From Pelosinus fermentans DSM 17108 (GTDB taxonomy: Bacteria > Bacillota > Negativicutes > DSM-13327): a DNA stretch of 64,000 nucleotides. Every line of letters starts with the position of its first letter. Position 1 is the first letter of the stretch. Both the position numbers and the translations under genes were made by a program. Below are positions 45,121 through 53,151 of this stretch, piece by piece. The stretch spans positions 1,802,001-1,866,000 of the forward strand of contig NZ_AKVN02000001.1 in the NCBI RefSeq assembly GCF_000271485.2, in the 5' to 3' direction. A model generated the notes under the pieces. That model was not told the DNA's origin. It saw nothing but the letters and a program-made list of their open reading frames with translations, and did not search any database.

Positions 45121-45444
45121 TTTGATTTTGAATCAAAGTCGGTAAAAGAAAAAGCCTAGATATTATTTCTAGTATTGGTAGTCCTACATTGTTTGGCAAT
45201 ATCTGAGGTTCGGGTGAAACTAGAAGCTGCTATTTCGAACCTAGCATCGCTCCTAATACAATTGGTTTCTCAACAAGAAGGTCAAAAATAAACTATGTAA
45301 GGTCTGACTCTTTATGTGACTAAGAAATGCATATGGGATCATATTGACAAAATTAAAGCCCTAATACATGATTAAAAATGAATATAGACATATACTGGGA
45401 ATGCTAATACTTTGTTTGATTTGATGGTAAAGGAGGTAGTCACA
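45121..45444. other. Gap between the ACR3 remnant and the second arsR
   Basis: No gene recognised. TTGACA at 45344-45349 with a weak CATGAT (45367-45372) at 17 bp is a possible promoter for arsR-arsD-arsA. Confidence 0.35.
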
Positions 45445-45804
45445 TTGAGTATAACACGAATCGTAAAAGCTTTAGGGGATGGAACCAGACTTAGGATTGT
45501 AAATTTATTACGAGTTGAAAATTTATGTGTATGCGAAATTGAAGCCATACTCCAAAGTAGTCAGTCTAACGTGTCTAGGCATTTGGCAAAACTTCGCGAT
45601 GCGGGTATTATTTATAGTGAGAAAAAATCACAGTGGGTATACTATGGAATTAACGCAGATATAATAAAGGAGCATTCCTTTATAAAAACTTTATTAGATG
45701 AAGACTTTGGCAAACATCTTCAGTATCAACATGATATAGCTACGCTGAGAACGTATCGTGAACAGAACTATGAATGCGGGCCGTTAGAAACTACAAGTGC
45801 TTAG
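45445..45804 (+). CDS. arsR: ArsR-family arsenic-responsive repressor (copy 2)
   Basis: 119 residues from TTG 45445, seven bases after AAAGGAGGT; the longer frame from 45412 lacks a ribosome site. It has the As(III)-binding NLCVCEIE motif and the helix-turn-helix SSQSNVSRHLAKLRDAGII. It heads arsR-arsD-arsA and should control that set. It differs clearly in sequence from copy 1, so the two probably came from different ars operons. Confidence 0.9.
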   Translation: MSITRIVKALGDGTRLRIVNLLRVENLCVCEIEAILQSSQSNVSRHLAKLRDAGIIYSEKKSQWVYYGINADIIKEHSFIKTLLDEDFGKHLQYQHDIATLRTYREQNYECGPLETTSA

Positions 45805-45891
45805 CACTTGTTTTTATTAAATACTATATGAGTATAATTTAATATAGGCATGTACGATTATTGTAAGGAATAAATTAAAGGGGCGATAAAA

Positions 45892-46263
45892 ATGAGTAAA
45901 ATTGAAATTTTTGATCCAGCAATGTGTTGTGCAACAGGAATTTGCGGACCTGGTATTGATCAAGAGCTTTTAAGAGTGGCTACGACTGTGAATGCTCTTA
46001 CTAAGAAGGGCGTTACGATCATTCGCTATGGTCTTTCTAGTGAGCCGCAAGCCTTTATCGATAATAAGAGGGTAAATGAGTATTTGATGAAGGAAGAAGT
46101 GGAAGTTTTACCGATTACAATCGTAGATGGAGAAGTGGTTAAGACCAGGAGCTATCCGACAGCGGATGAATTTGCTCAGTGGTCAGGTGTAGCGAAAGAA
46201 GAACTAGCCGCTGCTGCTGAAAAAGAGAATGGCTGTGGTTGTGATGAAGGTGGATGTTGCTAA
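45892..46263 (+). CDS. arsD: Arsenite metallochaperone
   Basis: 123 residues. ArsD delivers As(III) to the ArsA ATPase; the essential Cys12, Cys13 and Cys18 are present in DPAMCCATGICGP, and a C-terminal cluster CGCDEGGCC gives additional thiols as in the classical protein. The thioredoxin-like core is normal in length. It lies 87 bp after arsR and 21 bp before arsA. Confidence 0.95.
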   Translation: MSKIEIFDPAMCCATGICGPGIDQELLRVATTVNALTKKGVTIIRYGLSSEPQAFIDNKRVNEYLMKEEVEVLPITIVDGEVVKTRSYPTADEFAQWSGVAKEELAAAAEKENGCGCDEGGCC

Positions 46264-46284
46264 GTCAAAGTAGGAGGCTATTAC

Positions 46285-48036
46285 ATGTATAAATTATTTA
46301 ATCCAGATAATATAAAGCTGACAAAGTATTTATTTTTCACCGGCAAAGGCGGGGTAGGGAAAACTTCGACAGCCTGCGCCACTGCAATTACCTTAGCAGA
46401 TCAAGGTAAAAAGGTTTTATTAGTCAGCACCGATCCAGCATCGAATTTGCAGGATGTTTTCGGTATCAGCCTTACGAGTAAAGGCACTCCCATTCAAGAG
46501 GTACCTAATCTTGTAGTTGCTAATCTGAATCCGGAAGAAGCTGCAAAGGCTTATAAAGAATCAGTAATTGCACCTTATAAAGGTAAGCTTCCAGCAAGTG
46601 TTTTACAAAACATGGAGGAACAGCTTTCCGGGTCTTGCACCGTAGAGATTGCAGCTTTTAATGAGTTTTCTAATTTTATTACCGATGAAAAAACACAAAT
46701 AGAATATGACCATATTCTATTTGATACGGCACCAACGGGTCATACTTTACGGATGCTGCAACTACCATCTGCATGGAGTAATTTTATTAGCGAAAGCACC
46801 CATGGAGCATCTTGTCTGGGGCAATTGTCGGGCCTGGAAAGCAAAAAAGAAGTATATAAGAATGCTGTTAGTACTCTAGCAGATGACAAATTGACGACCT
46901 TGATTTTAATCTCTAGACCTGAATATTCCCCGCTGCAGGAAGCAGAGCGAGCTTCTAGAGAACTGAAGGAATTAGGAGTTCATAATCAGCTATTAGTTGT
47001 GAATGGTGTACTAGAATTAGATGTTGAGAATGATGAAATCGCAGATAAACTATATGCTAAGCAACAAGAGGCATTACGGAATATACCTGAATCTTTACAT
47101 GAAACTCCGACTTATAAAATTCCATTACGCGCCTATAATGTAACAGGAATTAAAAATATCAGAATGCTGTTAAAAGAAGATTATTTAGAAAGCCAAAATT
47201 ATAAGCTAAATAAAGAAGAATTGCCTAAAGTCAAAGCTTTAATTGAGGACCTTTACGCATCGAAAAAAAGAGTAATCTTCACTATGGGAAAAGGCGGCGT
47301 CGGAAAAACGACCTTAGCAGCGGCGATTGCCATTGGTCTTGCTGAGAAAGGGGTAAAAGTACATTTGACAACCACCGACCCGGCAGACCATCTGAAATTT
47401 GTAGTAGAAGAAGGTCATGGAATTCGGCTAAGTAAGATTGACGAGAAGGAAGAACTACGTAATTACACGGAAGCTGTTTTGTCAAAGGCAAGAGAAACAA
47501 TGGCAGAAGAAGACATTGCGTATGTAGAAGAAGATCTTCGCTCTCCCTGCACCCAGGAAATCGCCGTATTTCGTGCTTTTGCTGAGATTGTAGATAATGC
47601 GGATGATGAGATTGTAGTGATTGATACGGCACCTACTGGTCACACGTTGCTGCTATTAGATGCTACACAGAGTTATCATAAAGAAATACAAAAATCCCAA
47701 GGTGATATACCAGAAGCCGTGAAGAACTTATTGCCAAGATTACGAGATGAAAAAGAAACAGAAGTAGTCATTGTAACTCTTCCAGAGGCTACTCCAGTAT
47801 ATGAAGCAATGCGATTACAAGAAGATCTAAAAAGAGCAGGTATTAATAACAAATGGTGGGTTATTAATTCAAGTTTACTCATGACGAACACCCAAAGTCC
47901 ATTATTAAAAACAAAATCCTTAAATGAAATTCCTTGGATCAATAAAGTGGATGAAATAGCGCAAGGCAACTTTGCTGTAATTCCCTGGAAAGGCGAAGAA
48001 ATAAAAGACGAAAAATTAGTAGACTTAATCAGATAA
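46285..48036 (+). CDS. arsA: Arsenite-transporting ATPase
   Basis: 583 residues with two homologous halves, each with a P-loop (GKGGVGKTS at about 20-28 and GKGGVGKTT about 331-339) and the DTAPTGHT switch. Metal-binding cysteines are in HGASCLGQ, GSCTVEIA and SPCTQEIA. It normally binds ArsB or ACR3 and energises arsenite export; no intact partner pump is found in this window. AGGAGG precedes ATG. Confidence 0.95.
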   Translation: MYKLFNPDNIKLTKYLFFTGKGGVGKTSTACATAITLADQGKKVLLVSTDPASNLQDVFGISLTSKGTPIQEVPNLVVANLNPEEAAKAYKESVIAPYKGKLPASVLQNMEEQLSGSCTVEIAAFNEFSNFITDEKTQIEYDHILFDTAPTGHTLRMLQLPSAWSNFISESTHGASCLGQLSGLESKKEVYKNAVSTLADDKLTTLILISRPEYSPLQEAERASRELKELGVHNQLLVVNGVLELDVENDEIADKLYAKQQEALRNIPESLHETPTYKIPLRAYNVTGIKNIRMLLKEDYLESQNYKLNKEELPKVKALIEDLYASKKRVIFTMGKGGVGKTTLAAAIAIGLAEKGVKVHLTTTDPADHLKFVVEEGHGIRLSKIDEKEELRNYTEAVLSKARETMAEEDIAYVEEDLRSPCTQEIAVFRAFAEIVDNADDEIVVIDTAPTGHTLLLLDATQSYHKEIQKSQGDIPEAVKNLLPRLRDEKETEVVIVTLPEATPVYEAMRLQEDLKRAGINNKWWVINSSLLMTNTQSPLLKTKSLNEIPWINKVDEIAQGNFAVIPWKGEEIKDEKLVDLIR

Positions 48037-48066
48037 ATGGTAAAAGAAACGCTAATGAATTAGCTC

Positions 48067-48108
48067 AAAAGAGGCTGTCTCAAATTTTATTTTGAGACAG
48101 CCTCTTTT
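48067..48108. terminator. Strong bidirectional terminator after arsA
   Basis: An 18-bp perfect stem (48067-48084 with 48091-48108) with a 6-nt loop, A-run on one side and T-run on the other, between convergent genes. Confidence 0.92.
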
Positions 48109-48122
48109 ATGTAACTATGGTA

Positions 48123-48602
48123 TCAGGATTGTGTATTATACATGCCCTTGCTTTGCATGTATTGGAAGAGCCCTTGCCCATGTCCTTGCTCTTCTTTTTG
48201 AATGTGGTTAAGCGCTTGACGTGCATTAGGATCAGCAAATTCGAAGATCGCCGTATCATAGGCTCCGGAGACAAATTTTTCTGTCATTAACATATCCGTA
48301 CAGAGAGTACTATCGCTTTGACTTGCAATAGAACCTTGAGGGGATGATGAAGTTGTAGTTGAGTTGCTTTGCCCGGATTGTTGATTTTGCTGTGAAGTCA
48401 TATTGGGAATTTGACCGTTTAGCATTTGGTTGATAGTATTTAGGTGCTGCTGCTCTTGTCCAGCGTAGGAGTTAAACAACTGCTTTAGAGCTGGATCTTG
48501 GGCTTGGTTGGCATAAGACTGGTATTTCTCGACACAGATTTGCTCGTGCTTTTTTTGATCTTCCAATAAAGATTTTTCCTTTGGGGTTAACTGTAGCGTC
48601 AT
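48123..48602 (-). CDS. Coat-F-like (ferritin-like) spore coat protein
   Basis: 159 residues in two helical halves joined by a Gln/Ser/Thr-rich linker of about 35 residues (centre near residue 85). The first half (KHEQICVEKYQSYANQAQD, QEQQHLNTINQML) and the second (TEKFVSGAYDTAIFEF, ALNHIQKEEQGHGQGLFQYM) have the spacing of His/Glu of ferritin-like CotF domains. ATG 48602 is chosen because AGGAGGTG lies six bases before it; the upstream GTG belongs to that site. Probably a spore coat component; metal binding is possible but not shown. Confidence 0.75.
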   Translation of the reverse strand: MTLQLTPKEKSLLEDQKKHEQICVEKYQSYANQAQDPALKQLFNSYAGQEQQHLNTINQMLNGQIPNMTSQQNQQSGQSNSTTTSSSPQGSIASQSDSTLCTDMLMTEKFVSGAYDTAIFEFADPNARQALNHIQKEEQGHGQGLFQYMQSKGMYNTQS

Positions 48603-48787
48603 ATATATCACCTCCTACTACTATTTTGTTTCATAGCTTAAATTTTATTCATAATTGTATAAAGAGGTAAGTGATACAAAGAAAACAGAGTACGAAGAAC
48701 ATCGAGAGTAGAATTTGTTTCTATCTTCTCCGTTGTGTTCTCTGTGTTTTCTCTGTTTTAACAGTGTGGCATTTCTTACAATTTTAT

Positions 48788-50632
48788 TTATTTTTGCAAA
48801 TGAAATGGGATGGTGGTTACAATAACATTTTCTCTTAAAATCAATAAGGTGCGAAGGATCCAGCCTGTTTGGTTATGCAGTAGGCGGTGCCACCATTTCT
48901 TTGTTTGAAACTCAGGAATCAGAATTGTAATATAATCTTCGGGATTTTTTTGATGTTCCAAATTGATAATGTAGTCTAGTATAGGCTGGATCACTAAACG
49001 ATAGGGAGAATATACAGTTACGAGCTCAATTCCAGGATTCCAGCCACGCCATTTTTCTTCGACTTTTCTGCCGATTTCTTCGTCTGTGGCAATATGTAAG
49101 GCTACCACATCATCGCTAATGCTTTTAGCATATTTAAGAGTTTCAGCTACGACACTGGTGGGGGTAGCGATGGGGACGATTACCACATTTCGGCCTGTTT
49201 TTAGATTGGCTTTAATATTTGGATTGAAGTCTTCTAAAGGAAGGTGTAATTGTTCAGCCATATCATTATAATGAGAGCGAATTTTTTTGAATATACAAAT
49301 CATAATAGGGATAAATACTAGTACAAGCCAGGCACCATAAAAAAACTTAGTAATTGCAATAATCAAAACAACGATTCCGGTAACGGTAGCACCGATGGTA
49401 TTCACAGTAGCACGTAGACGCCAACCCATAGTTCTTTCTTTTCTCCAATGAACTACCATACCTATTTGGGCAATCGTAAAGGATAGAAAAACACCGATAG
49501 CATATAATGAGATCAAATGTTCCGTATTTCCTTGATAAATTAGGATTAAAATGCCAGCAACAATACTTAGTAGTACAATGCCATTAGAAAAATTTAATCG
49601 TTCTCCTCTTACTCCCAAATAACGAGGCATATAGCCGTCTCTAGCAAGGATGGATAATAAAAGAGGCAATCCGTTAAAAGAAGTGTTGGCAGCCAGGTAG
49701 AGGACTAACATAGTGGTAATTTGTATATAATAATATGCCCAGCCGCGTCCAAAAGTGAGTTCGGCAATTTGGGATAAGGCTGTTATATCATGTAAAGGTA
49801 AAATGTGAAAATGCATAGTTAAAAATGAAGTGCCAATAAACATAATGCCAAGGATTCCTGACATCCAATAGGTAGTAATCGTAGCATTGCGTGCTCCTGG
49901 AGAACGGAACATCGGGACTCCATTAGAAATTGCTTCAAGACCTGTCATGGAGCTGCAGCCATTTGCAAAGGCTCGAAGTACGAGAACCAGAATTGTCCAA
50001 TCCATTTGCTTTACTAGTGATTCAGGAGGAAAAATAGGTGCTTGATTCGTAAGTGCTTGATATATTCCTGTGCCAATTAATGCGATAATGCCAAGAATGA
50101 AACCGTAGGTAGGAAATACAAATGCGGTAGAGGATTCGCGGATGCCGCGTAAATTTACTAGCATTAGGACTCCGAATAGAATGATTAAATCCATTGCAAC
50201 TTCGTGTTGAGCAAAATGGGGGAAAGCTGAGATAATGGCAGCCGTTCCAGCTGAGACACTTACAGCGACCGTAAGTGTATAATCGGCAAATAAGGCGGCT
50301 GCTGCGGTGAGTGCTGGCATTTCTCCTAAATTCGTAATGGCAACAGAATACGAACCTCCACCTCCTGGATTAACTTTAGCTACTTGTACATATGAAATGG
50401 TAACGATTGCCAAGAGGGCCAGGATAGCCAGAGAAATGGGTGCTAAATAGCCGTAAGCTAACATGCCAGGAAGAGTTAGCATGAGCATAATTTGTTCTGG
50501 CCCGTAAGCTACAGAGGATAAGGCATCAGAAGAAAAAATGGACAGAGCCTTCCATTTGGGGAGTTTTTCATTATGTATCTCTTGATTGTGTAATGGTTTG
50601 CCAATAAGGATTCGTCGAACGAATCGCATCAT
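48788..50632 (-). CDS. APC-superfamily transporter, KimA-like potassium importer
   Basis: 614 residues: twelve membrane segments (from about residue 30 to 440) followed by a cytoplasmic domain of about 160 residues with a Usp-like pattern (RNVVIVPIATPTSVVAETLKYAKSI). The N-terminal FSSDALSSVAYGPEQI and VNPGGGGSYSVA are typical of the KimA/YdaO branch, high-affinity potassium importers that c-di-AMP inhibits in Bacillus. Amino-acid transport is the alternative. The upstream leader has a nested hairpin but does not look like the ydaO c-di-AMP riboswitch. Confidence 0.8.
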   Translation of the reverse strand: MMRFVRRILIGKPLHNQEIHNEKLPKWKALSIFSSDALSSVAYGPEQIMLMLTLPGMLAYGYLAPISLAILALLAIVTISYVQVAKVNPGGGGSYSVAITNLGEMPALTAAAALFADYTLTVAVSVSAGTAAIISAFPHFAQHEVAMDLIILFGVLMLVNLRGIRESSTAFVFPTYGFILGIIALIGTGIYQALTNQAPIFPPESLVKQMDWTILVLVLRAFANGCSSMTGLEAISNGVPMFRSPGARNATITTYWMSGILGIMFIGTSFLTMHFHILPLHDITALSQIAELTFGRGWAYYYIQITTMLVLYLAANTSFNGLPLLLSILARDGYMPRYLGVRGERLNFSNGIVLLSIVAGILILIYQGNTEHLISLYAIGVFLSFTIAQIGMVVHWRKERTMGWRLRATVNTIGATVTGIVVLIIAITKFFYGAWLVLVFIPIMICIFKKIRSHYNDMAEQLHLPLEDFNPNIKANLKTGRNVVIVPIATPTSVVAETLKYAKSISDDVVALHIATDEEIGRKVEEKWRGWNPGIELVTVYSPYRLVIQPILDYIINLEHQKNPEDYITILIPEFQTKKWWHRLLHNQTGWILRTLLILRENVIVTTIPFHLQK

Positions 50633-50670
50633 AGTTGAATCTACCTCCGATATTTATTGTGAAATGTGTT

Positions 50671-50746
50671 TTATCCGATGACTAAACCGCTTTAAGAATC
50701 CCATCTTCTATAAATGGGAGTTAAAGCGGCTAAGTCCGAAGGATAA
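50671..50746 (-). repeat. Nested inverted repeat in the leader of the KimA-like gene
   Basis: Three nested stems on one axis: TTATCC (50671-50676)/GGATAA (50741-50746); a 16-base arm (50680-50695) with its complement (50721-50736), two mismatches; and CCCAT (50700-50704)/ATGGG (50714-50718). It lies 40 bp upstream of the start on the - strand. Could be an attenuator, an RNA regulatory element or a REP-like dispersed hairpin. Confidence 0.55.
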
Positions 50747-51027
50747 GTGCGAATAATAATGCCATAAGATTCGTGATTGTAGCTGGCTGAGGGATGATAG
50801 ACCATTTGGCATAGAATCAATTATACAGTAGTTATGGTAAAAGGAAAGGGTGATTTTAAACCGTTTAGCAATAAATAACAATAATTTATACCAAATAAAA
50901 ATATCTATCGTCAATATCCTTGTGATTAAGAGTATTTTCTTCTATTTAGATCTATTTGCAACAATTCTGGACGATAATGCTGCAAATAGGGGAATGGCAT
51001 GTAGAAAAGTTATAAATGTTTAAATTT
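50747..51027. other. Intergenic region between the KimA-like gene and the repeat peptide
   Basis: AT-rich; near-repeats of a GCCATAAGATTC/GGCATAGAATC type occur at 50761 and 50808. No gene supported; the short frame on the - strand lacks a ribosome site. Confidence 0.3.
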
Positions 51028-51055
51028 AAAGGCACCAGATACCTCCGGTGCCTTT
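51028..51055. terminator. Terminator after the repeat peptide gene
   Basis: AAAGGCACC (51028-51036) and GGTGCCTTT (51047-51055), 9-bp stem and 10-nt loop, 53 bp past the stop of the - strand peptide gene. Confidence 0.65.
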
Positions 51056-51107
51056 AGAGTGTATATACTTATATTTAAGGGTAAGGGGAAGCTTTGCATA
51101 AGAGGTT

Positions 51108-51416
51108 TTAATCGCGACGAGGCCAGCAGGAATTAGGATTGCAAGGTCGAGGCCAGCATTGTTGTTGGCGGGGCCAACACTGCTGATGAGGCGAGCATTG
51201 TTGTTGACGGGGCCAGCATTGTTGTTGACGAGGCCAACACTGCTGACGGGGCCAGCACTGCTGCTGACGAGGCCAGCAAGAAGATGACGGACCGCACCCT
51301 ACAATAATGACTCGTTCATCATCATCGTCATCATCCCAGTCAGACATTTCTGGTCGATCCCATTTAGGTCTTTGTTCGTTATTATCATAGTAATCATCAT
51401 CATCGTCATAATACAT
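51108..51416 (-). CDS. Cys-Trp-Pro-Arg repeat peptide, candidate RiPP precursor or coat protein
   Basis: 102 residues in two parts. Residues 1-36 are very acidic (Asp runs at 4-8 and 28-33) with Tyr and Trp, resembling a leader; residues 41-102 are Cys/Gln/Arg-rich with seven copies of CWPR at 47, 54, 60, 67, 80, 87 and 97 and one degenerate CSPH at 74, mostly spaced by QQQ or QQ. AAAGGAGG lies just before ATG. It follows the radical SAM/SPASM gene by 45 bp on the same strand, so it is the obvious substrate candidate. A spore coat or matrix role is the alternative; both may hold. Not recognised as a named family. Confidence 0.75.
   Translation of the reverse strand: MYYDDDDDYYDNNEQRPKWDRPEMSDWDDDDDDERVIIVGCGPSSSCWPRQQQCWPRQQCWPRQQQCWPRQQQCSPHQQCWPRQQQCWPRPCNPNSCWPRRD
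51123..51283. repeat. Tandem 18-21 bp repeat encoding the CWPRQQ units
   Basis: Imperfect units around GGCCAGCA-TTGTTGTTGACG on the + strand, the reverse of codons for Cys-Trp-Pro-Arg-Gln-Gln. Unit length alternates between 18 and 21 bp, and third positions vary, so the repeat has been kept by selection at the protein level or refreshed by slippage. Confidence 0.8.
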
Positions 51417-51461
51417 ACTTATATCCTCCTTTTTAGTCTAAAGATACTCGCTATATCGAGG

Positions 51462-52694
51462 TTACCACTCACCGGTATAAGGATTATAGGAACAGGCAGC
51501 AGGAGGGGCCAGCCATGACTTATTAGAATCGTTGCCTTGGGCTAACGGACGACAATCCGTGCAAGCATAGCGATATTCACAATCCTTACATTTTTGGATT
51601 TGATTTTTAGTCGTGTGCCAGCATTGTTGTAGTGGATGATCTGTAAGTACATCAGCTAATGAATGCGTGAGAATATTGCCGCATACTTGATTTCTTGCAA
51701 AGATGCAAGGTATGACATCACCTGTAGAAGTAATCGCAATTTTTCCTGCCAGGCATTGGCAGTAAGTCTGAGAAGCTATAAAAGAAGCTTCATCGGTGTA
51801 AAAGGGCGGTTTAATCGGCGGCTTGGTATAAGTAGTTGGAAGTAAATGCTGATCGTCCCCTCTGCCGGTGGGGCGAATAACATCGGGATACGCATCGGGC
51901 ATGCCCAATTCTTCATAAAGCTTAAGAATATTGGGTACTTCGTGTTCGTTGGCTTTCATAATAATAGAAGCAATGCGTAAAGGAATCTTGGCTTCTAATA
52001 TTTTCTTGATGGCAGTCATGGTTTTCGTAAAGCTATTAGGATGCAAGGTTACGCTGTCATGGACGGAGGCGTTATTAGCATAAATAGTTGTAGCGATGTT
52101 TACATTATATTGTTTAAAGAAATCGATACAGTCATCATCAACTAATGTAGCGTTTGTAAAGATTTCGATATATTCATAACCGATTTCATAGGCCTTGATG
52201 ACTAGGTCGCGCCATTTAGGATATAGTAATGGTTCACCGCCAATGAATTGAATATCAGTAGCTCCTGCTGCTTTTGCTTCTTCTATTAGGGAGAGCCAGC
52301 GGTGATGAGGTACGAGATCCAATTCCTTGCGTGAAGGGCCGCTTTCGGAGTAACAGTGTAAACACTTGCTGTTGCAGGCTGCTGTTAGTTCTAACCACAG
52401 AAACTCAAGTTTTGCGGGGGAATCTGGCAAGGAGCGCTCTGGCAAAGAAGCAGAAGATGTTTCGTCAAAGAATCCTAAATCTTTTTGTTCCAACTTATTT
52501 AAGAAATTCATGTATTGTGTGCTTTCGGCAGACGACATATCCCAAAGATCCTCCAAGGCGTTGCTTTGACAGGCACTGAGTAGCCCGGCTGCACTTTGGT
52601 TAATGGAATGAACCTTTCCCGTTTTAAAGTCGTAGATTGCAGCACGAACAGCACCTTTCACTAATTTGCAGTGTTTTTGTAAGTTATAATACAA
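51462..52694 (-). CDS. Radical SAM/SPASM peptide-modifying enzyme
   Basis: 410 residues. Residues 1-60 (VKGAVRAAIYDFKTGKVHSI) resemble the small recognition domain at the head of some SPASM maturases; the radical SAM core has Cys107, Cys111 and Cys114 in CNSKCLHC and GGEPL at 152-156; the C-terminus is cysteine-rich (TYCQCLAG, VIPCIF, KCKDCEYRYACTDC, AACSY), fitting a SPASM domain with extra iron-sulfur clusters. Such enzymes cross-link ribosomal peptides. Start TTG 52694 follows GGAGG by eight bases. The repeat peptide directly downstream is the likely substrate. No transporter or protease is nearby. Confidence 0.88.
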   Translation of the reverse strand: MYYNLQKHCKLVKGAVRAAIYDFKTGKVHSINQSAAGLLSACQSNALEDLWDMSSAESTQYMNFLNKLEQKDLGFFDETSSASLPERSLPDSPAKLEFLWLELTAACNSKCLHCYSESGPSRKELDLVPHHRWLSLIEEAKAAGATDIQFIGGEPLLYPKWRDLVIKAYEIGYEYIEIFTNATLVDDDCIDFFKQYNVNIATTIYANNASVHDSVTLHPNSFTKTMTAIKKILEAKIPLRIASIIMKANEHEVPNILKLYEELGMPDAYPDVIRPTGRGDDQHLLPTTYTKPPIKPPFYTDEASFIASQTYCQCLAGKIAITSTGDVIPCIFARNQVCGNILTHSLADVLTDHPLQQCWHTTKNQIQKCKDCEYRYACTDCRPLAQGNDSNKSWLAPPAACSYNPYTGEW

Positions 52695-52786
52695 CAGATC
52701 AGCCTCCTTTTATGGTGGATTTATTACATAATATGCAAAAAACGGTATCTTGGTGTGTGTCATCTTTCAAAAAAAACAATCGGATG

Positions 52787-52815
52787 TTGACAAAAAATAA
52801 GATTACATATATAAT
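52787..52815 (+). promoter_or_regulatory. Consensus promoter of tRNA-Gly(GCC)
   Basis: TTGACA (52787-52792), 17-bp spacer, TATAAT (52810-52815), 35 bp before the tRNA. Confidence 0.85.
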
Positions 52816-52849
52816 TAATAACGTTGTTGATGACAGTTAAATATAATAT

Positions 52850-52924
52850 GCGGAAGTAGCTCAGTGGTAGAGCATCGCCTTGCCAAGGCGAGGGTCGCGA
52901 GTTCGAATCTCGTCTTCCGCTCCA
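52850..52924 (+). tRNA. tRNA-Gly (anticodon GCC)
   Basis: 75-nt cloverleaf, GCGGAAG/CTTCCGC acceptor, anticodon loop TTGCCAA between TCGCC and GGCGA giving GCC; CCA encoded. Single-gene unit. Confidence 0.95.
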
Positions 52925-52933
52925 TAGAAATAT

Positions 52934-52968
52934 TGAACTCGGCAGTTATTGCTGGGTTTTTTGCATAT
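52934..52968 (+). terminator. Intrinsic terminator of tRNA-Gly
   Basis: A short stem (CTCGGCA with TGCTGGG, G-U pairs included) followed by six T residues. Confidence 0.65.
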
Positions 52969-53151
52969 ATCTTGTTTTTGTTATTTACTTATGGTATCAT
53001 ATGGGGTATGACATTCTAAAGTGTAGTGATTTATGTCTAAAGTAAGGAATTTATTTGAACTAACATAGAAAACATGTTAAAAATGGTAATACTATTTTTG
53101 GCGTTACACATAATGTCGCCAACTAATTACATAGGGAGGATACAATACGAA

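Noticed and set aside
50640-50820. c-di-AMP (ydaO-type) riboswitch upstream of the KimA-like gene
   Set aside because: The characteristic conserved blocks of that riboswitch are not visible; only a nested hairpin is seen.
51123-51283. Short regular repeats that could suggest a CRISPR array
   Set aside because: Units are contiguous without unique spacers and encode the CWPRQQ peptide in frame.
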